DNA from: Streptomyces sp. NBC_01591
Lineage (GTDB): Bacteria > Actinomycetota > Actinomycetes > Streptomycetales > Streptomycetaceae
DNA: 64,000 nucleotides
Reading direction: 5' to 3'
Assembly (NCBI RefSeq): GCF_035918155.1
Contig: NZ_CP109328.1
Location: forward strand, 620,001-684,000
The position numbers and the translations under genes were made by a program. The notes beneath the pieces were generated by a model. The model searched no databases. It saw nothing but the letters and a program-made list of their open reading frames with translations, and was not told the origin of the DNA. Below are positions 8,985-17,620 of this stretch, in pieces. How positions within the stretch are numbered: the stretch's first letter is position 1; the number at the start of each line of letters is the position of its first letter.

Positions 8985-9619
8985 GCAGCCGCTACCCCCC
9001 GAAGTTCTACTTCTCCCTGCACAGTCCCTACAGCTGGATGGCGAGCAGGCTGCTGGCCGAGCGCTGCCCGGAGGCACTCGACGCGCTGGAATGGATCCCG
9101 TACTTCTACCCGGACGAGCAGACCTGGAAGTCGATGGCGGAAAGGGGGATCGAGCTGCACTACCGGGACATGAGCAAGGCCAAGCACCTCTACATCCTCC
9201 AGGACGTCAAGCGGCTGTCCGCGCGGTTCGGTTTCGGCGTGACCTGGCCGGTCGACCGCGAGCCGTGGTGGGTGCTGCCGCACCACGCGTGGCTCGCCGC
9301 CAAGCGGACCGGCGACCAGAACACGCTGTACTGGGCGCTGGTCGAGGCCCGTTGGGGGCGTGGCGAGAACATCTGCGACCGGGAGACGGTGCGCAGGATC
9401 GCCGATGCTGCCGGGCTCGACGGCGAAGCGCTGAGCGCCGCCCCCGAGGACCCGGAGCTGCGGGAGGAGGGCATGGCCGCTCAGGAGGCGGCCTACCTGG
9501 ACGACGTGTTCGGCGCGCCGTACTTCAAGGTCGGCTTCCAGCGGTACTGGGGCCTGGACCGTCTCGACGACTTCATCGCGGGATTCCGTCAGTGGCAGCA
9601 GAAGGGCAAGGCGGCATGA
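8981..9619 (+). CDS. DsbA-family / 2-hydroxychromene-2-carboxylate isomerase-like protein
   Basis: 212 residues starting at GTG, overlapping the hydrolase stop by 4 bp. The N-terminal FYFSLHSPYSW matches the F-D/S-x-x-SPYS motif of HCCA isomerases and kappa-class GST-like DsbA relatives, where the Ser, not a CxxC, activates glutathione. There is no CxxC, so it is not a dithiol oxidase. Family enzymes catalyse thiol-assisted cis-trans isomerisation. With a polyene synthase a double-bond isomerase is plausible. Actinomycetes lack glutathione, so the thiol partner is unclear. It overlaps the start of the Cys-containing peptide at 9616 by 4 bp. Confidence 0.75.
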   Translation: MSSRYPPKFYFSLHSPYSWMASRLLAERCPEALDALEWIPYFYPDEQTWKSMAERGIELHYRDMSKAKHLYILQDVKRLSARFGFGVTWPVDREPWWVLPHHAWLAAKRTGDQNTLYWALVEARWGRGENICDRETVRRIADAAGLDGEALSAAPEDPELREEGMAAQEAAYLDDVFGAPYFKVGFQRYWGLDRLDDFIAGFRQWQQKGKAA

Positions 9620-9789
9620 CGACGCAGCCGATCGCCGACCGGGCACCAGAGACGGAGAGCCTGACCGGCCTGCGTCGCCCGGTACCGGTCGTCCTCGACA
9701 TCGACGACGATCCGATGGAGGGCGTTCCGGCCGAACTGGCAGACCTGGTGGGCCGGTTCGACCAGGACACCGCGGGTGGCTGCGGCTGA
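9616..9789 (+). CDS. 57-residue acidic peptide ending in Gly-Gly-Cys-Gly
   Basis: A small gene linked on both sides: its ATG lies in an ATGA overlap with the isomerase-like gene and its TGA overlaps the aldehyde dehydrogenase ATG (TGATG). The peptide has a polar leader-like N-terminus, a central acidic patch (LDIDDDPMEG) and then a likely helix ending AGGCG. There is one Cys, at residue 56, and no signal peptide or membrane segment. I do not recognise a family. It could be a ribosomal precursor peptide, a small thiol carrier, or a regulatory subunit. The strict translational coupling argues that it is a real, expressed part of the pathway. Confidence 0.7.
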   Translation: MTTQPIADRAPETESLTGLRRPVPVVLDIDDDPMEGVPAELADLVGRFDQDTAGGCG

Positions 9790-11222
9790 TGGCGTCCCTA
9801 CCCGTACAGACACACTGGATCGACGGAGCCTGGACCACCGGGCACACCCGATGGATCGACGTGGTCGACCCGACGACCGAGGAGCGCCTGGCGGCCGTGC
9901 CGGCGGGCACCGCGGCGGACGTGGAACTCGCGGTTGCTGCGGCCGGGAAGGCCTTCGGCCACTGGTCCGCCGTGCCGCTCGAATCCCGCGTCGCCGCGGT
10001 ACGGGCGATCGCGAAGGGACTGTCGGCCCGGCACGACGAGATCGCCGCGACGATCACCGCGGAGGTCGGTGTGCCGACGTGGTTCTCGCAACGGGTACAG
10101 GCGAGCCTGCCGGCCGCCACGTCGGCTGCGGTCGCCGCCATCGCGGAGAAGTTCGCCTGGATCGAGCAGATCGGGCATTCGACCGTGGTCCGCGAGCCGG
10201 TCGGGGTAGTCGCGGCGATCACTCCGTGGAACTTTCCGCTGCACCAGGCCGTCGCCAAGGTCGTACCGGCGCTGCTGGCCGGGAACACGGTGGTGCTGAA
10301 GCCGAGCGAGACCGCCCCGCTGACCGCGCGTTTCCTCGCCGAGGTCATCCGCGACGCAGGGATCCCCGACGGCGTCCTCAACATCGTCCATGGCAAGGGC
10401 CCGGTGGTCGGCGAGGCGCTCGCCACCCACCCCGATGTCGACATGGTGTCCTTCACCGGATCGACGGCGGCGGGCAAGCGCGTCGCGGCACTCGCCGCGG
10501 GGACCGTCAAGCGGGTCGCCCTGGAACTGGGCGGCAAGTCCGCCAACCTGGTGCTCCCGGACGCCGACCTCCTCGCCGCCGTCCGGGCCGGCATCGCGAA
10601 CTGCTTCATGAACGGGGGCCAGCTGTGCTGGGCCTGGTCCCGCATGCTGGTGCCCGCCGCGCTGCACAGCCAGGCGGTAGCGGCGGCGGCCGCGGAAGCG
10701 GAGGCCTTCACTGTGGGTGATCCCACCCAGCCGGACACCCGCCTGGGCCCGCTGGCGTCCGCCGCCCAGCGCGACCGCGTACGGGGCTACATCGAGCGCG
10801 GAATCGCCGACGGCTCACAGCTCGCGGCCGGCGGCCCGACGCCGCCGGACGGGTTCGAGCGCGGCTACTTCGTCCGGCCTACCGTCTTCGGAGGCGTCGA
10901 CCCGACCGCGGTGATCGCCCAGGAGGAGATCTTCGGGCCGGTGCTGTCGATCATCCCGTACTCCTCCGAGGACGAGGCGGTGGAGATCGCGAACGCCACC
11001 CGGTACGGCCTCGGCGGCGCGGTGTTCTCCGCGGACCCCGACCATGCGCTGGCCGTCGCCGGGCGACTTCGCACCGGACAGGTCGACATCAACGGTGCGG
11101 CCTTCAACACGGTTGCCCCGTTCGGCGGCTACCGCCAGTCGGGCAACGGCCGCGAGCTCGGCCGCTTCGGGCTGGAGGAATTCTGCGAGGTCAAGTCAAT
11201 CCAACGACCGGCATCCGTGTGA
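9789..11222 (+). CDS. NAD(P)-dependent aldehyde dehydrogenase
   Basis: 477 residues, full length for the family. KPSETAPLTARF (cofactor), FTGSTAAGKRV, the general base Glu near 247 in ELGGKS, the nucleophile C280 in GGQLCWAW and EEIFGPVL near 380 are all present. It should oxidise an aldehyde to an acid, or to a thioester if acylating. In this operon it may process a polyene-derived aldehyde or supply a starter acid. It is translationally coupled to the 57-residue peptide. Substrate is unknown. Confidence 0.92.
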   Translation: MASLPVQTHWIDGAWTTGHTRWIDVVDPTTEERLAAVPAGTAADVELAVAAAGKAFGHWSAVPLESRVAAVRAIAKGLSARHDEIAATITAEVGVPTWFSQRVQASLPAATSAAVAAIAEKFAWIEQIGHSTVVREPVGVVAAITPWNFPLHQAVAKVVPALLAGNTVVLKPSETAPLTARFLAEVIRDAGIPDGVLNIVHGKGPVVGEALATHPDVDMVSFTGSTAAGKRVAALAAGTVKRVALELGGKSANLVLPDADLLAAVRAGIANCFMNGGQLCWAWSRMLVPAALHSQAVAAAAAEAEAFTVGDPTQPDTRLGPLASAAQRDRVRGYIERGIADGSQLAAGGPTPPDGFERGYFVRPTVFGGVDPTAVIAQEEIFGPVLSIIPYSSEDEAVEIANATRYGLGGAVFSADPDHALAVAGRLRTGQVDINGAAFNTVAPFGGYRQSGNGRELGRFGLEEFCEVKSIQRPASV

Positions 11223-11248
11223 CGGCCGCTGCAGGGAAGTGAGACACC

Positions 11249-11902
11249 GTGCCGACCCGCACGCTCGACGACGGCATCGAGATAATCCTGATGATCCGCG
11301 ACGACATGCAGCGCTACGGGATCGAGGGAATGTTCCGTTCGCTCGACACCCCGCCGGCGACGCATGCCTGCACGGACTTCGACGAGCTCGCCGGATTCTC
11401 CAACGGCCAGCTGATCATCTCCTCCAACGACGTCGCGGGTCCCATATCCGACGAAACCGCCGAGGTTCTGCGCGCACACCGTATCCGCATGCTGATCCTG
11501 ATCGACTCGGCCTCCGCGCTCGACCAGTCGTGGGCCGATCGCGCTCACGGTTTCCTCGACTGGGCGGACCTCCGCCCGGATTCCCTGCGCGAGGCGATCG
11601 CCGACATCGCGTCCGGGCGGTTCCACATGTCGGAGACTCTGGCACGGCGGTCGGTGACGGCATCCGAGTCGGCCGCGAACGCCCCGGCCGCGCGGCGGGT
11701 CTCGATCTCGCTGACGGCACGTGAACTCCAGGTGCTGCGGCTGATCGCCGGCGGGCTGAGCAACCGGCAGGTCGCGCGCTCGCTGAGCATTTCCGAGCAC
11801 GGCGTCAAGCGCTTGGTCGGAATCGTCCTGGCCAAGCTCAACTGCCCGAACCGCACCCTCGCCGTGGTCCGGGCCATCGAGTGGGGGCTCCTCACCCTAT
11901 GA
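11249..11902 (+). CDS. LuxR-family transcriptional regulator
   Basis: 217 residues, GTG start with a GGGAAGTGA ribosome-binding site. The C-terminal NarL/LuxR helix-turn-helix covers about 148-210 (LTARELQVLRLIAGGLSNRQ, then the recognition helix). The N-terminal 130 residues are receiver-like in size, but the position expected for the phospho-acceptor is not a clear Asp motif, so phosphorylation is doubtful. The gene lies 26 bp after the dehydrogenase, same strand, and is probably part of the operon and a pathway-specific activator. Confidence 0.85.
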   Translation: MPTRTLDDGIEIILMIRDDMQRYGIEGMFRSLDTPPATHACTDFDELAGFSNGQLIISSNDVAGPISDETAEVLRAHRIRMLILIDSASALDQSWADRAHGFLDWADLRPDSLREAIADIASGRFHMSETLARRSVTASESAANAPAARRVSISLTARELQVLRLIAGGLSNRQVARSLSISEHGVKRLVGIVLAKLNCPNRTLAVVRAIEWGLLTL

Positions 11903-11933
11903 ACCGACCGTTGCTCGGAAGGAGCATCGACTC

Positions 11934-12464
11934 ATGTCACAGGTCCACCGCGGCCGCCATACCGCACACATCGAGGGCGACTTCGTCGTCTTCCTGATCG
12001 GCATGCACGTGAACCGCCCCTGGCGGATCCACAGGTGGTGGCCGGTCTTCCGGTCGATGTTCGGCATGGTCAAGGACCTGCGCGAGCATCCCGAGAAGGG
12101 CGCCCTGTGCACCTACTTCGCGCTGATCTCCGGCGTCGGGCCGACGGTCGTGCAGTACTGGCGCAGCTTCGAACAGCTCGAAGCCTTCGCCCGGAACACC
12201 GACGACCCGCACCTGCCGTCCTGGCGGCGGTACAACCAACGGGTCCTCAAGTCCGGGGACGTCGGCATCTGGCACGAGACGTACCTGGTGAAGGACGGGC
12301 AGTACGAGACCGTCTACGCGAACATGGGACGCATCGGGCTCGCCCGGGCCGGCGGGCTGAAGCCCGTACAGGCCAAGGGGCACACGGCCGGGCGCCGGCT
12401 CGGCCGCACCGCCGAGGACGACTTCCCCGTCGGCACCCGCCCCGGGGACGGGGCGCCGTCGTAG
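11934..12464 (+). CDS. DUF4188 (monooxygenase-like) protein
   Basis: 176 residues. VHRGRHTAHIEGDFVVFLIGMHVN and the following RWWPVF segment resemble DUF4188 proteins, which have a dimeric alpha-beta barrel like small cofactor-free monooxygenases. YWRSFEQLEAFARNTDDPHLPSW is the typical second half. A ribosome-binding site AAGGAG lies 9 bp before the ATG. It could act in a late tailoring step, but members are poorly characterised and the role is inference. Confidence 0.75.
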   Translation: MSQVHRGRHTAHIEGDFVVFLIGMHVNRPWRIHRWWPVFRSMFGMVKDLREHPEKGALCTYFALISGVGPTVVQYWRSFEQLEAFARNTDDPHLPSWRRYNQRVLKSGDVGIWHETYLVKDGQYETVYANMGRIGLARAGGLKPVQAKGHTAGRRLGRTAEDDFPVGTRPGDGAPS

Positions 12465-12608
12465 TACCCGGAAGCGCCATGGCCGGTGACCACGACACGG
12501 CGTCCGGCCGACGTATCGGGACGACCGCCCTGCCCCTTGGACACGACCCCTCGATCTTCTCGAACTTCTCGGTCTTCAACGGCCGGTGCGACAGAAAGGT
12601 GATGCACG

Positions 12609-13427
12609 ATGAACGCTGCCACGACAAGTGAGGCGTCACTGCCGCCCGTCGACAGGTCGTGGCGGACCTGGTCCGGTGCTCTCGGTGGTCTGGTGTCCAC
12701 GTTGATGCTTCGGCACGCGGGTGACCAGCTGACCGTGGACCTGGCGCCCAGATCGCTGCACAGCTCCTTCCTCGCCCCGGTGTCGGATCACCCGCTGCTG
12801 GTGCGGTCGGAGGTGGTACGCCAGTCGCGGACCAGCGCAGTGGTGCGCTCGATGCTCGAACAGCACGAACGGCCGGTGGCGCTGGCGACGGCGCTGTTCG
12901 GCACCACTGGGGACAAGCCGACGCTCCAGGCGGCCGAGACACCGGTCGTGCCGTCACCCGCGGACTGCCCGGATGCCGGCTTCCCGGCCCAGATGTTCCC
13001 GTATGCGGCCCACTTCGAGACCAGAATGGCGGGCGAGGAGCGGCCGTTCGGCGGAGGGACACACCCCGAGATGACCGCCTGGCTGAGGCTGCGGGACCCC
13101 GACCTGCCGATTGCCGAGGCGGCGCTGGTGCTGCTCGACGCGATGCCTCCAGCGGTATACGCGGCGACCTCCGAGCTGGTCGCGGTACCGACCGCCGAGT
13201 ACTCGGCGCACTTCACCGACGGACTGTCGTTCGCCGAGAGCGGCGACTGGGCGCTGGTCCGGGTCGGGACGGATCAGTCGAGCGGCAGCTGGGCGGTGGA
13301 GTCCAGCAGCCTGTGGAGCGCGGACGGCACCCTGCTCGCGGTCGGTCGGCAGACCCGTCAGATCCTGCGCCCGACGGGGCGCGAGGGTGCCCTCAAGGTT
13401 CCGCCTACCTGGTGGCAGGGCGCCTGA
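12609..13427 (+). CDS. Thioesterase-like (double hot-dog, TesB-type) protein
   Basis: 272 residues with two related halves, as in TesB-type double hot-dog acyl-CoA thioesterases. The C-terminal half has WALVRVGTDQSSGSWAVESSSLW followed by DGTLLAVGRQTRQIL, the family's signature strand where the Gln and the Asp/Thr position the water. It probably hydrolyses acyl thioesters, either releasing the product or removing stalled chains. It is the last gene of the rightward run and is followed by a strong terminator. Confidence 0.8.
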   Translation: MNAATTSEASLPPVDRSWRTWSGALGGLVSTLMLRHAGDQLTVDLAPRSLHSSFLAPVSDHPLLVRSEVVRQSRTSAVVRSMLEQHERPVALATALFGTTGDKPTLQAAETPVVPSPADCPDAGFPAQMFPYAAHFETRMAGEERPFGGGTHPEMTAWLRLRDPDLPIAEAALVLLDAMPPAVYAATSELVAVPTAEYSAHFTDGLSFAESGDWALVRVGTDQSSGSWAVESSSLWSADGTLLAVGRQTRQILRPTGREGALKVPPTWWQGA

Positions 13428-13495
13428 CCCCGCTCACCCGGAACCGACCAGAATCCCTTCAGAGAAGAACCACAAAAGTAAATCAAAAAGAAATG

Positions 13496-13535
13496 CCTGC
13501 CTCCCGCCCTCGACTGACCGAGGGCGGGAGGCAGG
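13496..13535. terminator. Strong bidirectional terminator
   Basis: Perfect 17-bp inverted repeat (arms 13496-13512 and 13519-13535, starting CCTGCCTCCCG) around a 6-nt loop. It is placed exactly between the convergent thioesterase and LuxR genes, with short T and A runs at the two sides, so it can end transcription from both. Confidence 0.9.
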
Positions 13536-13537
13536 TT

Positions 13538-14308
13538 TCAGGCAGAGCTCGGGTAAAGGAATTCTTCCTCGCGCCCTCCGCGGCTCACCAGGCCGTCCCG
13601 CAGTGCATGAACACCGGCTTGGAACCGGGAATTCGCATCTAGTCGGCTCATTATTTCCGCCACTCGTCGTCGATAGGTTCGGAGCGATATTCCCAACCGG
13701 CGGGCGGCCACCTCGTCCTTGAGTCCGCATGCCAGCTCGTTGATGATCTGACGATCCGCCTCATCGAAATTGGACCGGAGGTAACGCAGGTAACTCACCG
13801 GCTCGCTGGCACCATTCCAGGCGGCCACGAGCAATGACTGTAAATTCTTGATCAGTGGCGGTGCCCAGGTCGCCAGGTAGTGCTCCTGGGAGAGGCCCAC
13901 CTGGGTCCGCATGAAGGCGACCTGGGAGTCCACGATCACGAGTTCCTGCAGTTTGGTGTCGGTGATCCGGACCTGGCTGCCGCGCTCTGCGGCGGACAGC
14001 AGGTATTCCGGAGTGCACCAGTGGGGGAGGTCGTCGCGATGATAGAGCTCCCGTACGGTGACTCCCCGCCGTTCCGCTTCACCAACAATTTTCCGTACCG
14101 CCCGGCCTCGTTCACCGGAATACCACTCCGGGCTCAGTGCCGATAATGTAACGTCATAGCGGGCCCGCGTGACGGACTTCAGAGCAGAAACTCGCATCTC
14201 GTTCGCACTGTCGAATTGCTCAATGAACCTTCCCCGCTCAACTCCCGAAAACCTTTCCGGGCGGGTTGCCTGATGAGTCCCCGAAGGCGCCGACAAGAAT
14301 TCCCCCAT
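13538..14308 (-). CDS. LuxR-type regulator with two TTA codons (bldA-dependent candidate)
   Basis: 256 residues. The N-terminal part resembles the sensor half of LuxR/TrmB-like actinomycete regulators (YDVTLSALSPEW, ELYHRDDLPHW). The C-terminal helix-turn-helix near 190-245 reads LACGLKDEVAARRLGISLRTYRRRV. L55 (14144-14146) and L156 (13841-13843) are encoded by TTA, the rarest Streptomyces codon, read by the bldA tRNA. Such genes are typical pathway-specific switches tied to development (established). It probably controls the cluster to its left. The single terminator shared with the thioesterase gene marks the cluster edge. Confidence 0.85.
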   Translation of the reverse strand: MGEFLSAPSGTHQATRPERFSGVERGRFIEQFDSANEMRVSALKSVTRARYDVTLSALSPEWYSGERGRAVRKIVGEAERRGVTVRELYHRDDLPHWCTPEYLLSAAERGSQVRITDTKLQELVIVDSQVAFMRTQVGLSQEHYLATWAPPLIKNLQSLLVAAWNGASEPVSYLRYLRSNFDEADRQIINELACGLKDEVAARRLGISLRTYRRRVAEIMSRLDANSRFQAGVHALRDGLVSRGGREEEFLYPSSA

Positions 14309-14410
14309 GACCTTAGTCTCTGGACTTTCTCCAACTAAACTGTAAGGCGGTCAACAATTCAGCTCAAGTGGTCTAGGTAAAATTCGTGCATATGTTCAGG
14401 CGGATTGGGG

Positions 14411-14917
14411 TCAATTACGCGTTCTGGAGATCCCTTCAAGCCATTCGCGGATCGCGACGCGCTGCTTTGGCGTGAACGAGGCTTCCAGTTCGGCTTCGCA
14501 GCGGTCGACGGCTTTGCGGGCATCAGTCAGACGTGCTCGCCCGGACTCGGTGACGAAGATCTGATGGCTGCGCCGGTCGGACGGATTCGGCCGCCGCTCG
14601 ATCAGCCCCTCCTGTTCGAGCCCGACGAGCATCTCGTTGGCGGCCTGCCGGGAGCTCGCCACCTCTCGTGCGATGGCCGACGCCGACATCCCGGGCTGCG
14701 CCTCGGTCATCAGGAGGGTGGCGTACTGCGAGGTCGACAGCCCGAACGCCGTGAGTTCCCCGGCGATCGCCGACCTCATGTTCAGCCAGGCCCTGCGGAC
14801 CAGAAAGGTCAGCGAGCCGACCGCGGCCCTGCGGGGATCCAACGCTCCGCCTCCTCGGCTAGTGGCAAGTTCCCGATGACCGCAGATCACCGAGCTTGTC
14901 AAGTTCTTGTCGATCAT
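14411..14917 (-). CDS. MarR-family transcriptional regulator
   Basis: 168 residues. The winged helix is clear: LSTSQYATLLMTEAQPGMSA, then the recognition helix around ASSRQAANEMLVGLEQ, and the wing RRPNPSDRRSHQIFV with the conserved DRR. MarR proteins usually repress an exporter or enzyme until a phenolic or similar ligand binds. It may sense the cluster product, since an MFS gene stands at the other end, but the nearest neighbours on its right are only IS debris. Confidence 0.88.
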   Translation of the reverse strand: MIDKNLTSSVICGHRELATSRGGGALDPRRAAVGSLTFLVRRAWLNMRSAIAGELTAFGLSTSQYATLLMTEAQPGMSASAIAREVASSRQAANEMLVGLEQEGLIERRPNPSDRRSHQIFVTESGRARLTDARKAVDRCEAELEASFTPKQRVAIREWLEGISRTRN

Positions 14918-14961
14918 AGCGGAGCTCCCGATGTTCAGGGGCTCCGATTAGGACATAGTTT

Positions 14962-15270
14962 CTAGTCTTCTGAGTCAGGAATTCTGTTTAGACAGCTGGC
15001 GAGGCATTCGAGGATCTCGTCGGCGGTCTTGGTCCAGACGTAGGGCCTGGGGTCGGTGTTCCAGGCGGCGATCCAGTCGCGGATGTCTTTCTCCAGGGCC
15101 TGGACGGACTTGTGGACGCCGCGCCGTATCTGCTTGTTCGTCAGCTCGGCGAACCACCGCTTCACAAAGTTCAGCCAGGACGATCCGGTCGCAGGCCGGG
15201 GTGCGGTGCGCAGTGGGGGATGGTCGTGCAGACGCAGATCGGAGGTGAACAGGACGACCGCGACGGTCAT
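14962..15270 (-). pseudogene. Photolyase N-terminus fused to IS630 transposase C-terminus
   Basis: The 102-residue frame starts VVLFTSDLRLHDHPPLR, the first strand and helix of a deoxyribodipyrimidine photolyase (phr type). After about 30 residues it switches to the C-terminal end of an IS630-family transposase (NFVKRWFAELTNKQIRRG, IRDWIAAWNTDPRPYVW). It is an open reading frame built from two unrelated fragments, so neither function can be intact. Photolyase is normally about 450 residues. Confidence 0.8.
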
Positions 15271-15321
15271 GGCGTCACTCCTGGTGTCATGAGGTGGTGC
15301 TGAGCGGCGCCAGCGGCCGAC

Positions 15322-15510
15322 TCATCGCCGGGAGTTCCGGGCGTGGCCGCCGTGCGACGAGGTTCCGTGCGCGCTCATGCCCTGGGCGGACAGCAGCACC
15401 ATCTGGGCCCGCCGCCAGGTCACCACCGAGCGGGTGCCCCTGCGGATCATCCGCAGCAGGCGCTTGCCCTCGTCGTCATCGATCTCGCGGACGCGTACTC
15501 GTTCTGCCAC
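15322..15510 (-). pseudogene. IS630-family transposase N-terminal fragment
   Basis: From a GTG at 15510 the frame reads VRVREIDDDEGKRLLRMIRR then VVTWRRAQMVLLSAQGM, the usual N-terminal DNA-binding start of Streptomyces IS630 transposases. It then leaves the family (SAHGTSSHGG). With the C-terminal piece at 14962-15185 on the same strand, it looks like the two ends of one element whose middle was replaced, in part by photolyase DNA. Confidence 0.75.
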
Positions 15511-15590
15511 CCGGACAGCCTGGCGGGACGGCGCTTGCCGGACCAGGAGGTGACTTCGGTTGGTCAGCCTGCTGTTGGGCTCTGCAGGAC

Positions 15591-15943
15591 CTACGCTCGC
15601 ATGAACCCGTGGCTCCGCTCCACTTTCGCCACATGCAGCGTATAGCTCTGGTACCACTCGGCTTGCCCACGCTTTTGCGCCGCGCGGTGCTCGGCGTTGC
15701 ACCGCCACTCCGTGAGGGCGTCGGCGTCGCGGAAGTACCCGACGGTGATGCCCAGCCCGCCGGGAGTCTGCGCGTGGTCCATCCCCAGGAACCCAGGGAC
15801 GTCCTTCACCAGGTCTTCCATGCGTGCATTGGTCTCGCTGTAGCCGCTCTGATCCTGGGTTCGCACCGTAGTGAAGACAGCCACGTAGTAGGGGGGTCAT
15901 AGGCCTCGACGGGCGCGACAGGCGCTTCCGAGTGATCGCTCAT
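15591..15943 (-). pseudogene. Antibiotic-biosynthesis-monooxygenase (ABM)-like protein, frameshifted
   Basis: The main frame (15591-15884) gives AVFTTVRTQ, MEDLVKDVPGFLGMDHAQ and GITVGYFRDADALTEWR, a ferredoxin-fold ABM-type small monooxygenase. Its apparent start is an internal GTG. In another frame an ATG at 15943 gives MSDHSEAPVAPVEAYDPP, which joins exactly to YYVAVFTT if one base is added to the C6 run at 15891-15896 (G6 on the + strand). Related Streptomyces proteins carry this P-P-Y-Y-x-V-V-F joint. Either the gene has a homopolymer deletion or the sequence has a single-base error there. Confidence 0.75.
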
Positions 15944-16076
15944 GGCGCCACCGTAAGGCGGGATGCGCCCAACGATCCAGCGTCTTTCCTGAACGGGATA
16001 CATGAGGGATCGGGCTCTTGACCAAAGCCGTCTGAGCTCTCCCCCAGCTCCCGGAAACGGCCACGAGCCCACCGGC

Positions 16077-17430
16077 TCACAGAGCGGCGCAAGGGACGGA
16101 ACGGGGCTGGCCGAGGGTGATGTTCTCCCGGGCGGCGAGCGGCCAGCGAGTGTAGTCCTGCGGGACGAGCGCCACCTTGGCAAGTACCCCGGCGGGGTCG
16201 GCGTTTGTCAGGTCGATTCCGTCCCACCGCACCGATCCCTCGGTGGCGAGGAACAGGCCGGTCAGGATCCGGGCGAGGGTGCTCTTGCCGGCGCCGTTCT
16301 CGCCAACCAGGGCGATGACCTCGCCGCGCTTGAGGTCCAGGTCGATGTCGTCGAGCGCGGGGGTGTCGGCGCCGGGGTAGGTGAAGGAGACTTCCCCGGG
16401 CGGTGATCACCTGGGGTCCGTCCTCGGTAACGGCAGTAGTGCCACGGCGGGTCGTCCACGGCTTGGTTACCGTGAGGAAGCGGGCCCAGTCGTCCAGGGA
16501 CAAGGACGTGCGGAACAGCCGGGCGCCGGCCCGGACCGTCGTGGTCGGTGCGGCCCCGGAGGTCCGCTCGGCGAGGGCTGCGGTTCCCGCAACAGCGAGG
16601 TCCATGCGGCCGGTGGTCACGAGGAGGACGAGCACTACCCAGGTGGCGGCGGTGCCAATGGCGGTGAGGGCGTCGCCGATGCCTTGGACGACGAGGGCCT
16701 TGCGGGTGGCTTTGAGCTGTTCGGTCTCCAGGCGGCTGGAGACGATGCGGTACTGGCGGGTGAGGAAGTCGGCCATGGTGCCCGCGCGGACCTCGTCGGC
16801 GGTGTTTCGCTCGGTGGTGTAGGAGTGGAAGACGTTCCGGAGCCGGGAGTCGGCGAGGTTGCGGTGGTGGGTGGCGTGTTCGATCCGCGCTCCTCGTACG
16901 GCGCCCCACGCGCACGGGATGACGGAGAGGACCAAGAGGGGCAGCATCGTCGGGTGCAGGACGGTGACGACGGTCGCGGCGGCGGCCATCTGGGCCGCGG
17001 CGGAGGTCAGGAGCTGGGCGTCGAGGATGAGGTCGCCGGTCTTTTCCGCGCCGTCGGAGGCGGCGGCGTGAGCGTCCTCGAAGTCGGGGTCCTCGTACGC
17101 GACGAGCTCGGCGGCGGTCGCCGCGGTGACGACTTCCAGGTCGGCCTCGCGCACGGCCTTCGGCGCGAGCCGGGCGGCCGACGCGCGGGCGGCGGCGTCG
17201 AACAGGTAGCGGGCGGATGCGGCGAGGGCGAGCACAACCAAGGCGGTCAGGTTTTCGCGCAGAACGGCGGCGATGTCGTCCCCGGTGAAGATGGCGGACA
17301 GGACGCGGGTGGTGGCCGCGAGCGCGGTCGCGGTGAGTACGGCGGCGCCGGGGCCCCGACGTGACGATACGGAACGACACGTGACGACCCGTGACGAGTC
17401 GTCACAACCGGGTGGGCACCGCGCGGGTGA
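16077..17430 (-). pseudogene. ABC transporter (fused membrane and ATPase domains), truncated and frameshifted
   Basis: The reading frame from about 17430 encodes the membrane domain of an ABC exporter-type protein (TALAATTRVLSAIFTGDD, ALVVLALAASARYLFDAAAR, PMLLPLLVLSVIP-like helices, YTTERNTADEVRAG). Near 16391-16396 one extra base shifts the frame; in the next frame VSFTYPGADTPALDDIDL, Walker A GENGAGKST and the Q-loop VPQDYTRWPLAARENITLG appear, then a stop at 16077. The ABC signature and Walker B are missing. The N-terminus before about residue 50 is also non-family. It is a dead gene, truncated at both ends. Confidence 0.82.
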
Positions 17431-17620
17431 GGCAGGCGGGCTAAAAAACGGGGTGGAGCGCCACATGCTTCTATGAGTCTGTGTGCAGGTCACAAGCACA
17501 GTCCGGGGCCTCCCTCGGATATCAGAAGGCGACCCTACGAACCGAACAGGACATGTCGTCTGCCATCAGAACGTCAGTGGGTTCTGCCAGTGAGTGTCAG
17601 TGGTTTCACCAAGAGGCGTG

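Noticed and set aside
9616..9789. Lanthipeptide or PEARL-type precursor
   Set aside because: No LanB-like dehydratase, radical SAM enzyme, RRE protein or dedicated protease is visible in the cluster; kept only as an open possibility.
8870..10738. 622-residue minus-strand ORF
   Set aside because: It overlaps three motif-bearing plus-strand genes and has low-complexity Ser/Arg/Ala text; it is a mirror of high-GC coding.
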